Shown: in pieces, positions 48,462-57,254 of the stretch | Numbering within the stretch: position 1 is the stretch's first letter | Layout of the letters: every line of letters starts with the position of its first letter | Assembly (NCBI GenBank): GCA_963800215.1 | Contig: CAWCZY010000006.1 | Location: 124,001-188,000, forward strand | Source: JAJPKK01 sp963800215 | GTDB taxonomy: Bacteria; Pseudomonadota; Alphaproteobacteria; Rhizobiales; Xanthobacteraceae | Reading direction: 5' to 3' | DNA: 64,000 nucleotides | Position numbers and translations under genes: made by a program | Notes under the pieces: generated by a model | Database searches by the model: none | What the model saw: only the letters and a program-made list of their open reading frames with translations | What the model was told of the DNA's origin: nothing

Positions 48462-48785
48462 ATGCTTGCCACGCCGAACACGCTGTTCAGAACGCTCGCC
48501 GATCCGACGCGACGGGAGATCTTCGAGCGGCTGTGCCGGGGCGGAGAACAGACGGTCGGGGCCCTGACGGCTCAGGCCGGGGTCTCGCAACCGGCGGTCT
48601 CAAAGCATCTCGGGGTCCTCAAGCAGGCCGGGCTGGTGCGCGACCGCCACGAAGGCCGCCAGACGCACTACAGCGCGCAGCTCGGCGCCTTGGCCCCGCT
48701 GATCGACTGGACGAGCCAAATGGCCGGCTTCTGGCACAACCGGTTCGACCACCTCGAAGATCTGCTCAAGAGGATGGACCAATGA
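48462..48785 (+). CDS. ArsR-family transcriptional regulator
   Basis: A 107-residue winged-helix repressor: FRTLADPTRREIFERL, VGALTAQAGVSQPAVSKHLGVLKQAGLV (recognition helix) and RDRHEGRQTHYSAQ (wing). No metal-binding cysteines of the ELCVCDL type, so it belongs to the subgroup that pairs with SRPBCC (AHSA1) proteins. Likely binds the palindrome overlapping its own promoter. Confidence 0.9.
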   Translation: MLATPNTLFRTLADPTRREIFERLCRGGEQTVGALTAQAGVSQPAVSKHLGVLKQAGLVRDRHEGRQTHYSAQLGALAPLIDWTSQMAGFWHNRFDHLEDLLKRMDQ

Positions 48786-48820
48786 CCGATGCTGCGACCG
48801 AAGCGCTCTGCGTCGTCGTC
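48741..48820 (+). repeat. duplicated ArsR/SRPBCC junction, copy 1
   Basis: End of arsR plus start of an SRPBCC gene. Corresponds base for base, with about a dozen differences and a 3-bp indel, to 49399-49481. Marks a tandem duplication of an arsR-SRPBCC locus. Confidence 0.8.
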
Positions 48821-48892
48821 AAAAGAACGTCCGGGAAGTCGGCGAAGGTCGTAAAGAAGCAAGCCGGCCAATTGCCGGGCGAACGAATGTGA
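48782..48892 (+). pseudogene. SRPBCC (AHSA1) gene remnant
   Basis: MTDAATEALCVVVKR matches the first 15 residues of the full SRPBCC gene at 49443, overlapping the arsR stop as ATGA. Afterwards it diverges into a Lys-rich tail and stops at 36 residues, so the ligand-binding fold is missing. Remnant left by the duplication that placed a DUF1801 gene here. Confidence 0.75.
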
Positions 48893-48915
48893 GCGGCGGG
48901 CGAGCGACAACAACA

Positions 48916-49353
48916 ATGAAGCAGGCGACGACAACCATGAAGAAGAGTGCGGGCGGCTCGAAGGAAGGAAACGGAGGAGACACTCCCTCTCGGCTGATAG
49001 ATGCGAGAATCAAGGAGCTGAGCGATTGGCGGGGCGAGACGCTCGCTCGGGTCCGAACTCTCATCAAGCAGGCCGACCCCGAAGTGGCCGAGGAGTGGAA
49101 GTGGAGAGGGGTTCCGGTGTGGTCGCACGCCGGAATCATCTGCACCGGCGAGACCTACAAGAATGCGGTGAAGCTGACCTTCGCCAAGGGCGCCGCGTTG
49201 GCGGACCCTTCGGGCCTCTTCAACTCCAGCCTCGAAGGCAACACCAGGCGTGCCATCGATTTCCATGAGGGCGACAAGATCGATGATAAGGCGTTGAAGG
49301 CGCTCATTCGCGCCGCCGTGGCACTCAATACGTCGGTGCGAGCTAAGAAGTGA
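48916..49353 (+). CDS. DUF1801 domain protein
   Basis: A 145-residue protein with the DUF1801 (YdhG-like) core: LIDARIKELSDWRGETLARVR, EWKWRGVPVWSHAGIICTGE, NAVKLTFAKGAAL and SLEGNTRRAIDFHEGDKID. Role unknown; frequently next to ArsR/SRPBCC genes. Internal starts at 48937 and upstream GTG 48889 are alternatives. Confidence 0.8.
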   Translation: MKQATTTMKKSAGGSKEGNGGDTPSRLIDARIKELSDWRGETLARVRTLIKQADPEVAEEWKWRGVPVWSHAGIICTGETYKNAVKLTFAKGAALADPSGLFNSSLEGNTRRAIDFHEGDKIDDKALKALIRAAVALNTSVRAKK

Positions 49354-49398
49354 CCAAAGAGCGCTTGAGGAGCGGGTCAATCAGCCGGTTTCACGAGC

Positions 49399-49481
49399 CG
49401 GTTATTCGACCACCTCGAACATCTACTCGAAAGGATGGACCAATGACCAATCCTGCGACCGAGACGCTGTCCGTCGTCGTC
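49399..49481 (+). repeat. duplicated ArsR/SRPBCC junction, copy 2
   Basis: Contains the tail of a second, otherwise missing arsR (translating RLFDHLEHLLERMDQ and stop) directly followed by the intact SRPBCC start. Counterpart of 48741-48820. Confidence 0.8.
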
Positions 49482-49853
49482 GAACGGGAGATACCTTTTC
49501 CGCCGGAAAAGATCTGGCGCGCGCTCACGCAACCGCACCTGATCGAGGAGTGGCTGATGAAGAACGATTTCAAGCCTGTCGTGGGCCACAGTTTCAATCT
49601 TCGCGCAGACTGGGGCGCTGTCGACTGCCAGGTCCTGGCAGTCGAGCCGAACAAAACGCTGTCCTACACGTGGGGTGGCCATGGTCTCGAGAGTGTCGTC
49701 ACTTGGACTCTCACCCCTACTGGCACGGGGACCCACCTGCGCATGGAGCAGACGGGCTTCCGGCCGGATCAGCCGCAGTACTACCAGGGCGCCAAGGCCG
49801 GGTGGCCGCGGTTCTTCGCGGCCCTCGAGCAGGTCTTGGCGCGGATAGATTGA
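49443..49853 (+). CDS. SRPBCC (AHSA1-like) protein
   Basis: A 136-residue START/AHSA1-fold protein: FPPEKIWRALTQPHLIEEWLM, a central beta sheet (DWGAVDCQVLAVEPNKTLSYTW) and the C-terminal helix (GWPRFFAALEQVL). Usually co-transcribed with an ArsR regulator; binds a small hydrophobic ligand in other members, ligand here unknown. Confidence 0.88.
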   Translation: MTNPATETLSVVVEREIPFPPEKIWRALTQPHLIEEWLMKNDFKPVVGHSFNLRADWGAVDCQVLAVEPNKTLSYTWGGHGLESVVTWTLTPTGTGTHLRMEQTGFRPDQPQYYQGAKAGWPRFFAALEQVLARID

Positions 49854-49940
49854 AGCTCTCACGCCAGCGTGGATGTTGGGCAGCGCTTCGTCGCCGGCCT
49901 GGAAACGGCTGGCTGCGGGCTGGGGTAGGGCAGGGCAGGG

Positions 49941-50147
49941 CTACGCGACCGAAGCGCCCGGCATTTCACGCGGTGGATCGCCTGCCGGATTGGGAATTGG
50001 CTCGGTCTCCGGCCGAGAGGGCTCGTAGGTAGGGTCGCCCGGGGGATCGTGCAGCGGTCGGCTGGGCGGATCCTGCTCGGGGGGAGGAACCGGATCGTGA
50101 AGCGGCTCCGAGGTGGGCCGGTCCATACCGTCGAGTTTTCCTGGCAT
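49941..50147 (-). CDS. small proline-rich hypothetical protein
   Basis: A 68-residue Pro/Asp/Glu-rich protein (PLHDPVPPPEQDPP, PTYEPSRPETEPIPNPAGDPP) lacking hydrophobic stretches, hence probably disordered. AGGAG seven bases before ATG 50147 supports expression. Similar small proteins are common and uncharacterised in Bradyrhizobium relatives. Confidence 0.55.
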   Translation of the reverse strand: MPGKLDGMDRPTSEPLHDPVPPPEQDPPSRPLHDPPGDPTYEPSRPETEPIPNPAGDPPREMPGASVA

Positions 50148-50263
50148 GGACTCACTCCTCTTGTCTTGCCTCTTGCTGTTCCCAGAATGATCGCGGTTGC
50201 CCGCCGCCGAGGGTGTCAAGCAAGCGCGAAGGAACGGGCCGGCGAGACCACTCGCTTGCAATC

Positions 50264-50545
50264 TCACCCGCGCGACAGCCGCCGGTGATTGGCGCGCACG
50301 CTGCGTCTGACCGGCACCAGCGCCAGTCCCGTAGCGGCTTCGAAGCTCTTGCCGCGGACGAGTGCAATGGCGCCGGCGGATTGGGCGGCGACGGCGGCCG
50401 CGAATTTCTCCTCCACCATTTGCCTGCATTCGGCGAGGCCGGCCGGACCGCCGGCGGCGATCTTCATCAGGCGCATCGCGATCACGCGCTGCGCCTCGAA
50501 ACCGAATTCGGCGGCATCGATCCACGATTTCCAAATTTCAAACAT
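50264..50545 (-). CDS. hypothetical helical protein, phasin-like length and pattern
   Basis: A 93-residue protein from ATG 50545: MFEIWKSWIDAAEFGFEAQRVIAMRLMKIAAGGPAGLAE...MVEEKFAAAVAAQ, mostly amphipathic helix, with a basic end VRANHRRLSRG. The pattern recalls short phasin-like proteins associated with storage granules in rhizobia, but this is only resemblance. A longer start at 50635 is less likely. Confidence 0.55.
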   Translation of the reverse strand: MFEIWKSWIDAAEFGFEAQRVIAMRLMKIAAGGPAGLAECRQMVEEKFAAAVAAQSAGAIALVRGKSFEAATGLALVPVRRSVRANHRRLSRG

Positions 50546-50684
50546 GATGTCCGCCTGTTGCTGCTCATCGCTGTCGCTGATGTGTACATCAATCCCCGAG
50601 CCCGCACTAAGTTCCCCGGGCGGCCCGCGCATCATCGCGCCGCGGATCGAATGGCCGCATACATCGGGTTTTGCCTCGACCCGC

Positions 50685-51635
50685 TCACTCCGGTTTGATG
50701 CCGATCTGCCGCGTCAGTTCCCCGCTCATGGCGATCTGGGCGCGCAGATAGGCGTCGAACTCGGCGGCCGTCATGACCATGGGCTCGGCGCCCAGCGTCG
50801 CGAGGCGATCCTGCACGGCCTGTGTCTGCACCGCCTTCGCGGTCTCGCGGCTGAGCTTCTCGACGATGGTGCGCGGCGTCTTCGCGGGCATGAACAGGCC
50901 GATCCAGAAGTCGAAATCGGAATTGGGAAAGCCCGCTTCGATGGTGGTGGGCACGTCCGGCAGCGCACTCGCGCGATGCTTGGTAGAGACCGCGAGCGCG
51001 CTCAGCTTGCCGGCCTGGATCAGCGGCATCGCGGTGCCGATCGGCGAGAAGGTGAAGTCGATGCGCCCCGCCATGATCTCGGTGAGGCCTTCCGGCGAGC
51101 CCTTGAACGGGATGTGCTGCGCTTCGATGCCGGCGGCGATGCGGAACCGCTCGGCGACCAGATGGGCGGTCGCGCCATAGCCGACCGAGGCGTAATTGAG
51201 CGAGCCCGGCCGTGCCTTGCCGGCGGCGACGAGGTCGGCGACGGTCTTGTACTTGGTCTGGGTCGGTGAGCACCAAGGGCACGTTCGCCATCGGCGCGAC
51301 GGCGGCGAAATCCCGCGCCGCATCGTAGCCGGCATTGAGCACGGTGTTGGCGGTAATCGCGATCGCCACCGAATGGGCGAGGACGGTGTAGCCGTCCGGC
51401 TCCGCCTTCGCCACGCTGGCGGCGCCGACCACGCCGCCGGCGCCGAGGCGGTATTCGATGATGAGGGGCTGGCCGAGCTGGAGCGCAAGCTGGTCGAACA
51501 CCGCACGCGCGACGAGATCGATGGCGCTGCCGGCCGAGACCGGCACGATCACCCTGATCGGCCGCGCGGCCATTCCTGCGCCGCGGCGAGCGAAGGCCAA
51601 GCGAGGGCGCACAGGATCAGCCCGGCCCAGTTCAT
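50685..51635 (-). CDS. Bug/TctC-type solute-binding protein, two frameshifts
   Basis: Periplasmic receptor of a tripartite tricarboxylate-type (TTT) transport system. Signal peptide MNWAGLILCALAWPSLAAAQ, then EWP-ARPIRVIVPVSAGSAIDLVAR, LGQPLIIEYRLGAGGVVGAA, ATAHLVAERFRIAAGIEAQHIPFKG and PTTIEAGFPNSDFDFWIGLF, all Bug positions. One base is missing near 51575 and one extra near 51270. Repaired 316 residues. No TctA/TctB genes are nearby, common for Bug proteins. Last gene of a run with adhC and a UbiD-like gene. Confidence 0.88.
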
Positions 51636-51670
51636 CCGATGCGGGCGCAATTCGTTTCCTCCGGCTTTTT

Positions 51671-51695
51671 CTCCCTCCCGAAAACGGGAGGGGAC
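51671..51695. repeat. small CCTCCC...GGGAGG palindrome (family D type)
   Basis: CTCCCTCCC-GAAAAC-GGGAGGGG between the Bug gene and adhC. A matching hairpin lies between adhC and the UbiD-like gene at 52858-52885. Confidence 0.7.
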
Positions 51696-51707
51696 TACGG
51701 GCTCGGT

Positions 51708-52835
51708 CTAAAACGTCACCACGCTGCGGATCGACTGGCCCGCATACATGAGCTCGAACGCGGTGTTGATCTCGGCGAGCGGCATCACGTGGGTGATCAT
51801 CGGGTCGATCTCGATCTTTCCCTCCATGTACCAGTCGACGATCTTCGGCACGTCGGTGCGGCCGCGCGCGCCGCCGAAGGCGGTGCCCCGCCACACCCGC
51901 CCGGTAACGAGCTGGAACGGCCGGGTCGCGATCTCCTGGCCGGCACCGGCGACGCCGATGATGATGCTCTCGCCCCAGCCGCGGTGGCAGGCCTCCAGCG
52001 CCTGGCGCATCGCCGTGACGTTGCCGGTGCAGTCGAAGGTGTAGTCGGCCCCGCCGATCTGGTCGGCGCCGCGCTTGGTCAGGTCGACGAGATAGGGGAC
52101 GAGGTCGCCGCCGATCTCCTTCGGGTTGACGAAATGGGTCATGCCGAAGCGCTCGCCCCAGGCCTTCTTGTCGTTGTTGAGATCGACCCCGATGATCATG
52201 TCGGCCGACGCGAGCCGCAGCCCCTGGATGACGTTGAGCCCGATGCCGCCGAGCCCGAACACGATGCACTTCGCCCCCGGCTCGACCTTCGCGGTGTTGA
52301 GCACCGCGCCGATGCCGGTGGTGACCCCGCAGCCGATGTAGCAGACCTTGTCGAACGGCGCGTCGTCGCGGATCTTCGCCACCGCGATCTCCGGCAGCAC
52401 GGTGTAGTTCGCGAAGGTGGAGGTGCCCATGTAATGGTGCACCGGCCGCCCTTCGAGGGAAAACCGCGAGGTGCCGTCGGGCATCACGCCGCGGCCCTGG
52501 GTGGCGCGGATCGCGGTGCAAAGATTGGTCTTGCGCGACAGGCAGGATGGGCACTGCCGGCATTCCGGCGTGTAGAGCGGGATGACGTGGTCGCCGGCTT
52601 TCACGGAGGTGACCCCCGGCCCGGTCTCGACCACGATGCCGGCACCCTCATGGCCGAGGATCGCGGGAAACAGGCCCTCGGGATCGGCGCCCGACAGGGT
52701 GAATTCATCGGTGTGGCACACCCCGGTCGCCTTGATCTCCACCAGCACCTCGAAGGCCTTCGGCCCGTCGAGCCTGACCGTCGTCACCTCCAGCGGCTTG
52801 CCCGCCGCCACCGCCACTGCCGCACGCACATCCAT
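51708..52835 (-). CDS. adhC: S-(hydroxymethyl)glutathione dehydrogenase / class III alcohol dehydrogenase
   Basis: Zinc- and NAD-dependent dehydrogenase oxidising the formaldehyde-glutathione adduct and reducing S-nitrosoglutathione. Catalytic zinc ligands in TGVCHTDEF and GHEGAGIV with YIGCGVTTGIGAV; structural zinc cysteines CRQCPSCLSRKTNLC; NAD fold FGLGGIGLNV. Intact, 375 residues. ATG 52835 chosen at the family-standard MDVRAAVAVAAGKPLEV. Confidence 0.94.
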   Translation of the reverse strand: MDVRAAVAVAAGKPLEVTTVRLDGPKAFEVLVEIKATGVCHTDEFTLSGADPEGLFPAILGHEGAGIVVETGPGVTSVKAGDHVIPLYTPECRQCPSCLSRKTNLCTAIRATQGRGVMPDGTSRFSLEGRPVHHYMGTSTFANYTVLPEIAVAKIRDDAPFDKVCYIGCGVTTGIGAVLNTAKVEPGAKCIVFGLGGIGLNVIQGLRLASADMIIGVDLNNDKKAWGERFGMTHFVNPKEIGGDLVPYLVDLTKRGADQIGGADYTFDCTGNVTAMRQALEACHRGWGESIIIGVAGAGQEIATRPFQLVTGRVWRGTAFGGARGRTDVPKIVDWYMEGKIEIDPMITHVMPLAEINTAFELMYAGQSIRSVVTF

Positions 52836-52857
52836 CGTCGCGAGTCCTTTCCTCTCT

Positions 52858-52885
52858 GTCTCCCTCCCCGAAAACGGGGAGGGAA
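52858..52885. repeat. small CCTCCCC...GGGGAGG palindrome (family D type)
   Basis: CTCCCTCCCC-GAAAAC-GGGGAGGGA between adhC and the UbiD-like gene. Confidence 0.7.
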
Positions 52886-52903
52886 TCCACGAGCATCCAC
52901 CAG

Positions 52904-54313
52904 CTACAAATCCAGCGTCTCCTGCAGCTTGGTGCGATCGCAAGAAAACCGCGCGGCGTCGGCGCTGCTCGGCGCGAAGCTGCAGCGTGCGAACCGGGCC
53001 TGCTCGGCGAACGGCACGGTGGCGTCGATGCCGAGCTTGGCGATGATGCCGTGGTCGCCTATGCGGACATATTCGTGGCCGCGCGCCTGCGGCACCACGA
53101 TGAGGTCGCGCGAAGCCTCCATGCGGGTGGCGAGCGCATATTCGACGTCCTGGGGGTCGCGGATGTCGATGTCGTGGTCGACCGCGATCACCATGTCGAG
53201 GTCCTTGAGCGCCCCGAAGGCGGCGAGGATGGCGTTGCGCTGCAGCCCCTCATGGGCGGGCGAGGACTTCTTGACCTGGATGACGGCATGGAAGCGGTGC
53301 AGGCCGCCCGCGGTCATCTCGGCGTCGATGGCGCAGGGCACCGCGGCGCGCAGCACCTTGAGCAGGCTCGCCTCCAGCACGTATTTGCGCAGCATGATGG
53401 TCTCGCGGCCGTAGCCGTTGATGGCATGGTAGACCGGGCGACGCCGGTGGGTCAGCGCGGTGACTTCGACCACCGGCATCGGCTCGGCATTGGCTAGGTA
53501 GCCGACGAATTCGCCGAACGGCCCCTCCATCACGGTTTCGTCGCAGCGGATCACGCCCTCCAGCACGATCTCGGTCTCCGCCGGCACCAAGAGGTCCTGG
53601 CTCGCCGCCTTCACCACCGGCAGCGGCCGGCCGCACAACCCGCCGGCGACCGCGATCTCGTCGGCACTCTCCGGCATCTGCGAGCCCATGGTGGCGGCGG
53701 TGTATTGCAGGGCGATATCGGCGCCGATGCAGATCGCGATCGGCAGATGCTCGCCCTTGGCCTTGGCGCGCTCCCAAGCGAGGCGCAGATGGCGGCCGAA
53801 ATCGAGCCTTATGGCGGTGCGTTGCGGCCCAAGAAGCTGCAGCCGGTGGTAGCTCGCATTGTAGATACCGGTTTCGGGGTCGCGCGCGACGACGACACCC
53901 GCGGTGATGAAGCGCCCGCCATCGGCCGGGGTGTGGGTGAGCACCGGCAGCATGGCGCCGAGATCGAAGCCGTTGCGGTGGACCTGCTCGTGCGCCGGCG
54001 CCCGCTCGACCACCACCGGCGGCAGCGGCGCCGCGATGGCGCGGCCGATGAACTCGCGGATGGCGCGGAAGTCGCAGCCGAACGCCGCCTCGCAGTTGGC
54101 CCGGTTCGAGAGCATGTTGCCGACCACGGGAACGGCGTGGCCGATTACGTCGCTGAACAGGATCGCGGCATCCTCATTGTCGAATGTCTTCATGATGGCG
54201 GCGATTTCGAGCGCGGGATCGGCGGCGCCTTCGTAGGCGCGCAGGCGGCCCGCATCGACCATGCGGCGCAGCGCCGAACGGAACCGCGTGTCCAGTATGT
54301 CGGTGTTCGACAT
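52904..54313 (-). CDS. UbiD-family (prenyl-FMN) decarboxylase
   Basis: A 469-residue UbiD-like enzyme, a reversible aromatic or alpha,beta-unsaturated acid (de)carboxylase depending on prenylated FMN made by UbiX. Signs include NRANCEAAFG, PVLTHTPADGGRFITAGVVV, YHRLQLLGPQRTAIRLDFGRH, ETVMEGPFGEFVGYL (acidic active-site segment) and KDLDMVIAVDHDIDI. Neighbouring dehydrogenase and Bug genes suggest catabolism, not ubiquinone synthesis. Start ATG 54313. Confidence 0.88.
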   Translation of the reverse strand: MSNTDILDTRFRSALRRMVDAGRLRAYEGAADPALEIAAIMKTFDNEDAAILFSDVIGHAVPVVGNMLSNRANCEAAFGCDFRAIREFIGRAIAAPLPPVVVERAPAHEQVHRNGFDLGAMLPVLTHTPADGGRFITAGVVVARDPETGIYNASYHRLQLLGPQRTAIRLDFGRHLRLAWERAKAKGEHLPIAICIGADIALQYTAATMGSQMPESADEIAVAGGLCGRPLPVVKAASQDLLVPAETEIVLEGVIRCDETVMEGPFGEFVGYLANAEPMPVVEVTALTHRRRPVYHAINGYGRETIMLRKYVLEASLLKVLRAAVPCAIDAEMTAGGLHRFHAVIQVKKSSPAHEGLQRNAILAAFGALKDLDMVIAVDHDIDIRDPQDVEYALATRMEASRDLIVVPQARGHEYVRIGDHGIIAKLGIDATVPFAEQARFARCSFAPSSADAARFSCDRTKLQETLDL

Positions 54314-54424
54314 CGGGTCTCCCTGGCTTGGTCGGGTCATGGGGGCGAAGCATACATGAACGATGATTGCCGGTCCTAGGAGCGGCGCGCCACTCCGGGG
54401 CGGGTGGCCGGCGCAAATCATGCG

Positions 54425-54747
54425 TCAATGGTCGTCGCGCTCCGCAAATATCTCTTCGATGTCCTGCCGGCCATCCAGCACGCGCACGATCTCGGGGACG
54501 CCCCGTTCACGACCCGATAGAAAACAACGTGAGGGCTGGCTGCGAGCGACCGGAATCCGGGACGTAACTCGTTTCGGGACCGTCCCGCCAACGGGTCATC
54601 TTCAATGGTAGCGACCACTGCGCCGATTTCACGCGCAATTTTCTCTGCGGTGTTCGCGCCGGCGACACGCTCATGGCGATTCCATATCTCATCGAAATCA
54701 AGAAGGGCTTCCGGCGACCAGATCGCCGTGCCTCGGCGTCGCGCCAT
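54425..54747 (-). CDS. ParE/RelE-family toxin, one frameshift
   Basis: ARRRGTAIWSPEALLDFDEIWN opens a ParE-fold toxin; ELRPGFRSLAASPHVVFYRVVNG is the conserved core. One base is missing near 54512; corrected, the tail reads VPEIVRVLDGRQDIEEIFAE, the classic ParE ending, with stop at 54425 (107 residues). ParE proteins poison DNA gyrase. Antitoxin gene lies one base upstream. Confidence 0.85.
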
Positions 54748-54748
54748 G

Positions 54749-54952
54749 TTACCGGGTCTTTTGCCGGATGAATTCTTCGATGCTGAATTTCGTCCCTTTC
54801 CCGGCGTCGAGCGAGCGGGCGCCCTTGTCGAGTTCGTCTCGGAGCCGCCGCAGCTTCTCCACATGGGACAGCAGCCGCCGGCCGATCTCTTCCTGATCGG
54901 CGTCGGGAAGGGTTGCGACTTCCACAAGGGCTTGTTCGAGTGTCTTGACCAT
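54749..54952 (-). CDS. ParD-like addiction-module antitoxin
   Basis: A 67-residue acidic helical protein: MVKTLEQALVEVATLPDADQEEIGRRLLSHVEKLRRL, ending FSIEEFIRQKTR. Belongs to antitoxins paired with ParE-type toxins. ATG 54952 chosen; longer in-frame versions lack a ribosome-binding site. Confidence 0.75.
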   Translation of the reverse strand: MVKTLEQALVEVATLPDADQEEIGRRLLSHVEKLRRLRDELDKGARSLDAGKGTKFSIEEFIRQKTR

Positions 54953-55063
54953 ATCGGATGATACCACAACGTCGCGCTCGGAGAGAACGGCTGCTGTACC
55001 GCTGTGCTCCGGCGCGCCGGACGCGCGGCAATGCGCGCCCTCGCGCACCGCGGATACCGCCAT

Positions 55064-55681
55064 TCAAGTCCGCGTCCCGATCTTCGTTTCCGTCCCCGCC
55101 ACCAGCCGCGCGATGTTCGCCCGGTGGGTGATCCACACCACCACCGCCAGCACCACGAACAGGGCCGCCGATTCGCCATAGCCGAAAACCCACAGCAGCA
55201 GCGGGGTCGCGGTGCAGGCGGCGAGTGCCGCGAGCGAGGAATAGCGGGTGAGATAGGCCACCGCCAGCCACACTGCGGCGTAGCCGAGCACGACCGGCCA
55301 GGCGAAGGCGAGCAGAACGCCGATGAAGGTGGCGACGCCCTTGCCGCCGCGGAACCGCAGCCAGACCGGGAACAGGTGCCCCATGAGGGCGCCGAAGCCG
55401 GCGAGGATGGCGAGTTCGGGACCGCCGAAATGGCGGGTCACCAGCACCGCCAGCGTACCCTTGAGCGCATCGCAGACGAGGGTCGCCGCGGCCAGCTCCT
55501 TGCGTCCGGTGCGCAGCACATTGGTGGCGCCGATATTGCCGCTGCCGATGGCGCGGATGTCCTCCATCCCGGCGAGATGCGTGATGATCAGGCCGAACGG
55601 GATCGAGCCCGCGATATAGCCGAAGCCCAGCGCCGCCAGGCCGGCGGGCAGGGCGTCCAAGAGCTCTCCGGGATCGGCCAT
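55064..55681 (-). CDS. plsY: acyl-phosphate glycerol-3-phosphate acyltransferase
   Basis: First acylation of glycerol-3-phosphate in phospholipid synthesis; integral membrane enzyme. The three PlsY motifs are visible: IAGSIPFGLIITHLAG, GSGNIGATNVLRTGRK and FRGGKGVATFIGVLL, with THRANIARLVAGTE at the end. 205 residues, intact. Downstream of pyrC across a 240-bp repeat-filled gap. Confidence 0.94.
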   Translation of the reverse strand: MADPGELLDALPAGLAALGFGYIAGSIPFGLIITHLAGMEDIRAIGSGNIGATNVLRTGRKELAAATLVCDALKGTLAVLVTRHFGGPELAILAGFGALMGHLFPVWLRFRGGKGVATFIGVLLAFAWPVVLGYAAVWLAVAYLTRYSSLAALAACTATPLLLWVFGYGESAALFVVLAVVVWITHRANIARLVAGTETKIGTRT

Positions 55682-55755
55682 CGTGATTCCCCCTTCCCTG
55701 GTGCACCAATCCTACTTTGCATGGGTTGTTTTGAAGAAAAAAGTGAAACCCTCGA

Positions 55756-55913
55756 CTCCCTCTCCCGCTTGCGGGGGAGGGTTGGGGAGGGGGCGCGCCA
55801 CTCGTGCTGAGCTACAGCAATCTCGAGGGTCCCGAAAAAATCGATCCGAAACGATCGCCGGTGGTCCTGGAACGGCCCCCTCCCTAACCCTCCCCCGCAA
55901 GCGGGAGAGGGGA
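55756..55913. repeat. palindromic repeat family D, opposed pair
   Basis: CTCCCTCTCCCGCTTGCGGG...GGGAGGGGGCGCG at 55756-55795 and its inverse CCCCCTCCC...GCAAGCGGGAGAGGGG at 55876-55912, between pyrC and plsY. Confidence 0.85.
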
Positions 55914-55920
55914 ATTCGCC

Positions 55921-57223
55921 TCACACGAATTCGTAGACGGTGCGGCCGGCGACGATGGTGCGGACCACGCGGCCGTGCAGGCGCGCCTCGTCGAACGGGG
56001 TGTTCTTGCACTTCGACTTGAGCTCGGCCGGATCGAGGACCCAGGGCGCATCGGGGTCGAACACCACGACGTCGGCGGGGCTGCCGGGCCGCAGCGTGCC
56101 GCCGGCGAGGCCGAGCAGTTCGGCCGGGCGGGTCGACATCGCCTTGAGCAGCGCCGAGAGCGCGATGTCGCCGCTGTGGACGAGGCGCAGCGCCGCCGCC
56201 AGCATGGTCTCGATGCCGATCGCGCCGGGCGCGGCTTCCGCGAAGGGCAGGCGCTTGGTCTCGACGTCCTGGGGATTGTGGTCGGACATCACCACGTCGA
56301 TCAGGCCCGACGCGAGCGCGGCGGCGAGCGCCTTGCGGTCGGACTTCGCGCCGCAGCGGCGGCGTCACCTTGCAGAAGGTGCGGTAGGAGCCGACATCGA
56401 TCTCGTTCAAGGTGAGGTGGTTGATCGAGGTCGCGGCGGTGACGGGCAGGCCCGCATCCTTGGCGCGGCGCAGCACCTCGAGGGAATCCGCGCAGGTGAC
56501 CGAGGCCGCGTGGTAGCGCGACTGCGCCAGCGCGACCAGCCGGATGTCGCGCTCCAGGATCACCGTCTCCGCCGTGTTGGGAACGCCGACGAGGCCGAGC
56601 CGCGCGGCGAACTCGCCCTCGTTCATCACGCCTTCGCCGACCAGGTCGGGGTCCTCGGTGTGATGCACGATGAGGGCGTCGAAATCGCGGGCATAGATGA
56701 GGGCGCGGCGCATCACCTGGGCGTTGGTGACGCTCTTCGCCCCGTCGGTGAAGGCGACGGCGCCGGCGGCCTTCAGCAGGCCGATCTCGGTCATCTCCAG
56801 GCCCCGGATGCCCTTGGTGAGCGCCGCCATGGGATGGACATGGACGATGGCGGTGTCGCGGGCGCGCCGCAGCACGAAATCGACCATGGCGGGCTCGTCG
56901 ATCGCCGGGCTGGTGTCGGGCTGCGACACGATGGTGGTGACGCCGCCGGCGGCGGCGGCCTGGCTCGCCGAGGCGAAGGTCTCGCGGTATTCGGCGCCGG
57001 GTTCGCCGACGAAGGCGCGCATGTCGATCAGCCCGGGCGCCGCGACCTTGCCGCGGCAGTCGATGATCTCGGTGCCTTCCGGCACGCCGGCGGCGCCGAT
57101 GCCGCGCCGGGCGTCGCGGATGACGCCGTCGGCGATCAGGAGGTCGCCGTCGATATCGAGGTCGCGCGAGGGATCGACGATCCGCGCATTGGTGAGCAGG
57201 ATCGGGCGGCGGTCGGAAAGCAT
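55921..57223 (-). CDS. pyrC: dihydroorotase-like protein lacking HxH (PyrX type), one frameshift
   Basis: Amidohydrolase-fold protein annotated as dihydroorotase next to pyrB. The normal GLID-x-H-x-H-x-R-EPG metal motif is GLIDMRAFVGEPG here (residues 64-76), and the SDH-A-PH position is SDHNPQ, so metal binding is probably lost and the role may be structural, supporting PyrB as PyrX does in Pseudomonas. An extra base near 56346 (GAAGTCC for GAGTCC) breaks the frame. Repaired 433 residues. Starts about 50 bp after pyrB. Confidence 0.88.
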
Positions 57224-57254
57224 GCGGTTTACTCCGGCGCGGGCGGGTGGGTCC

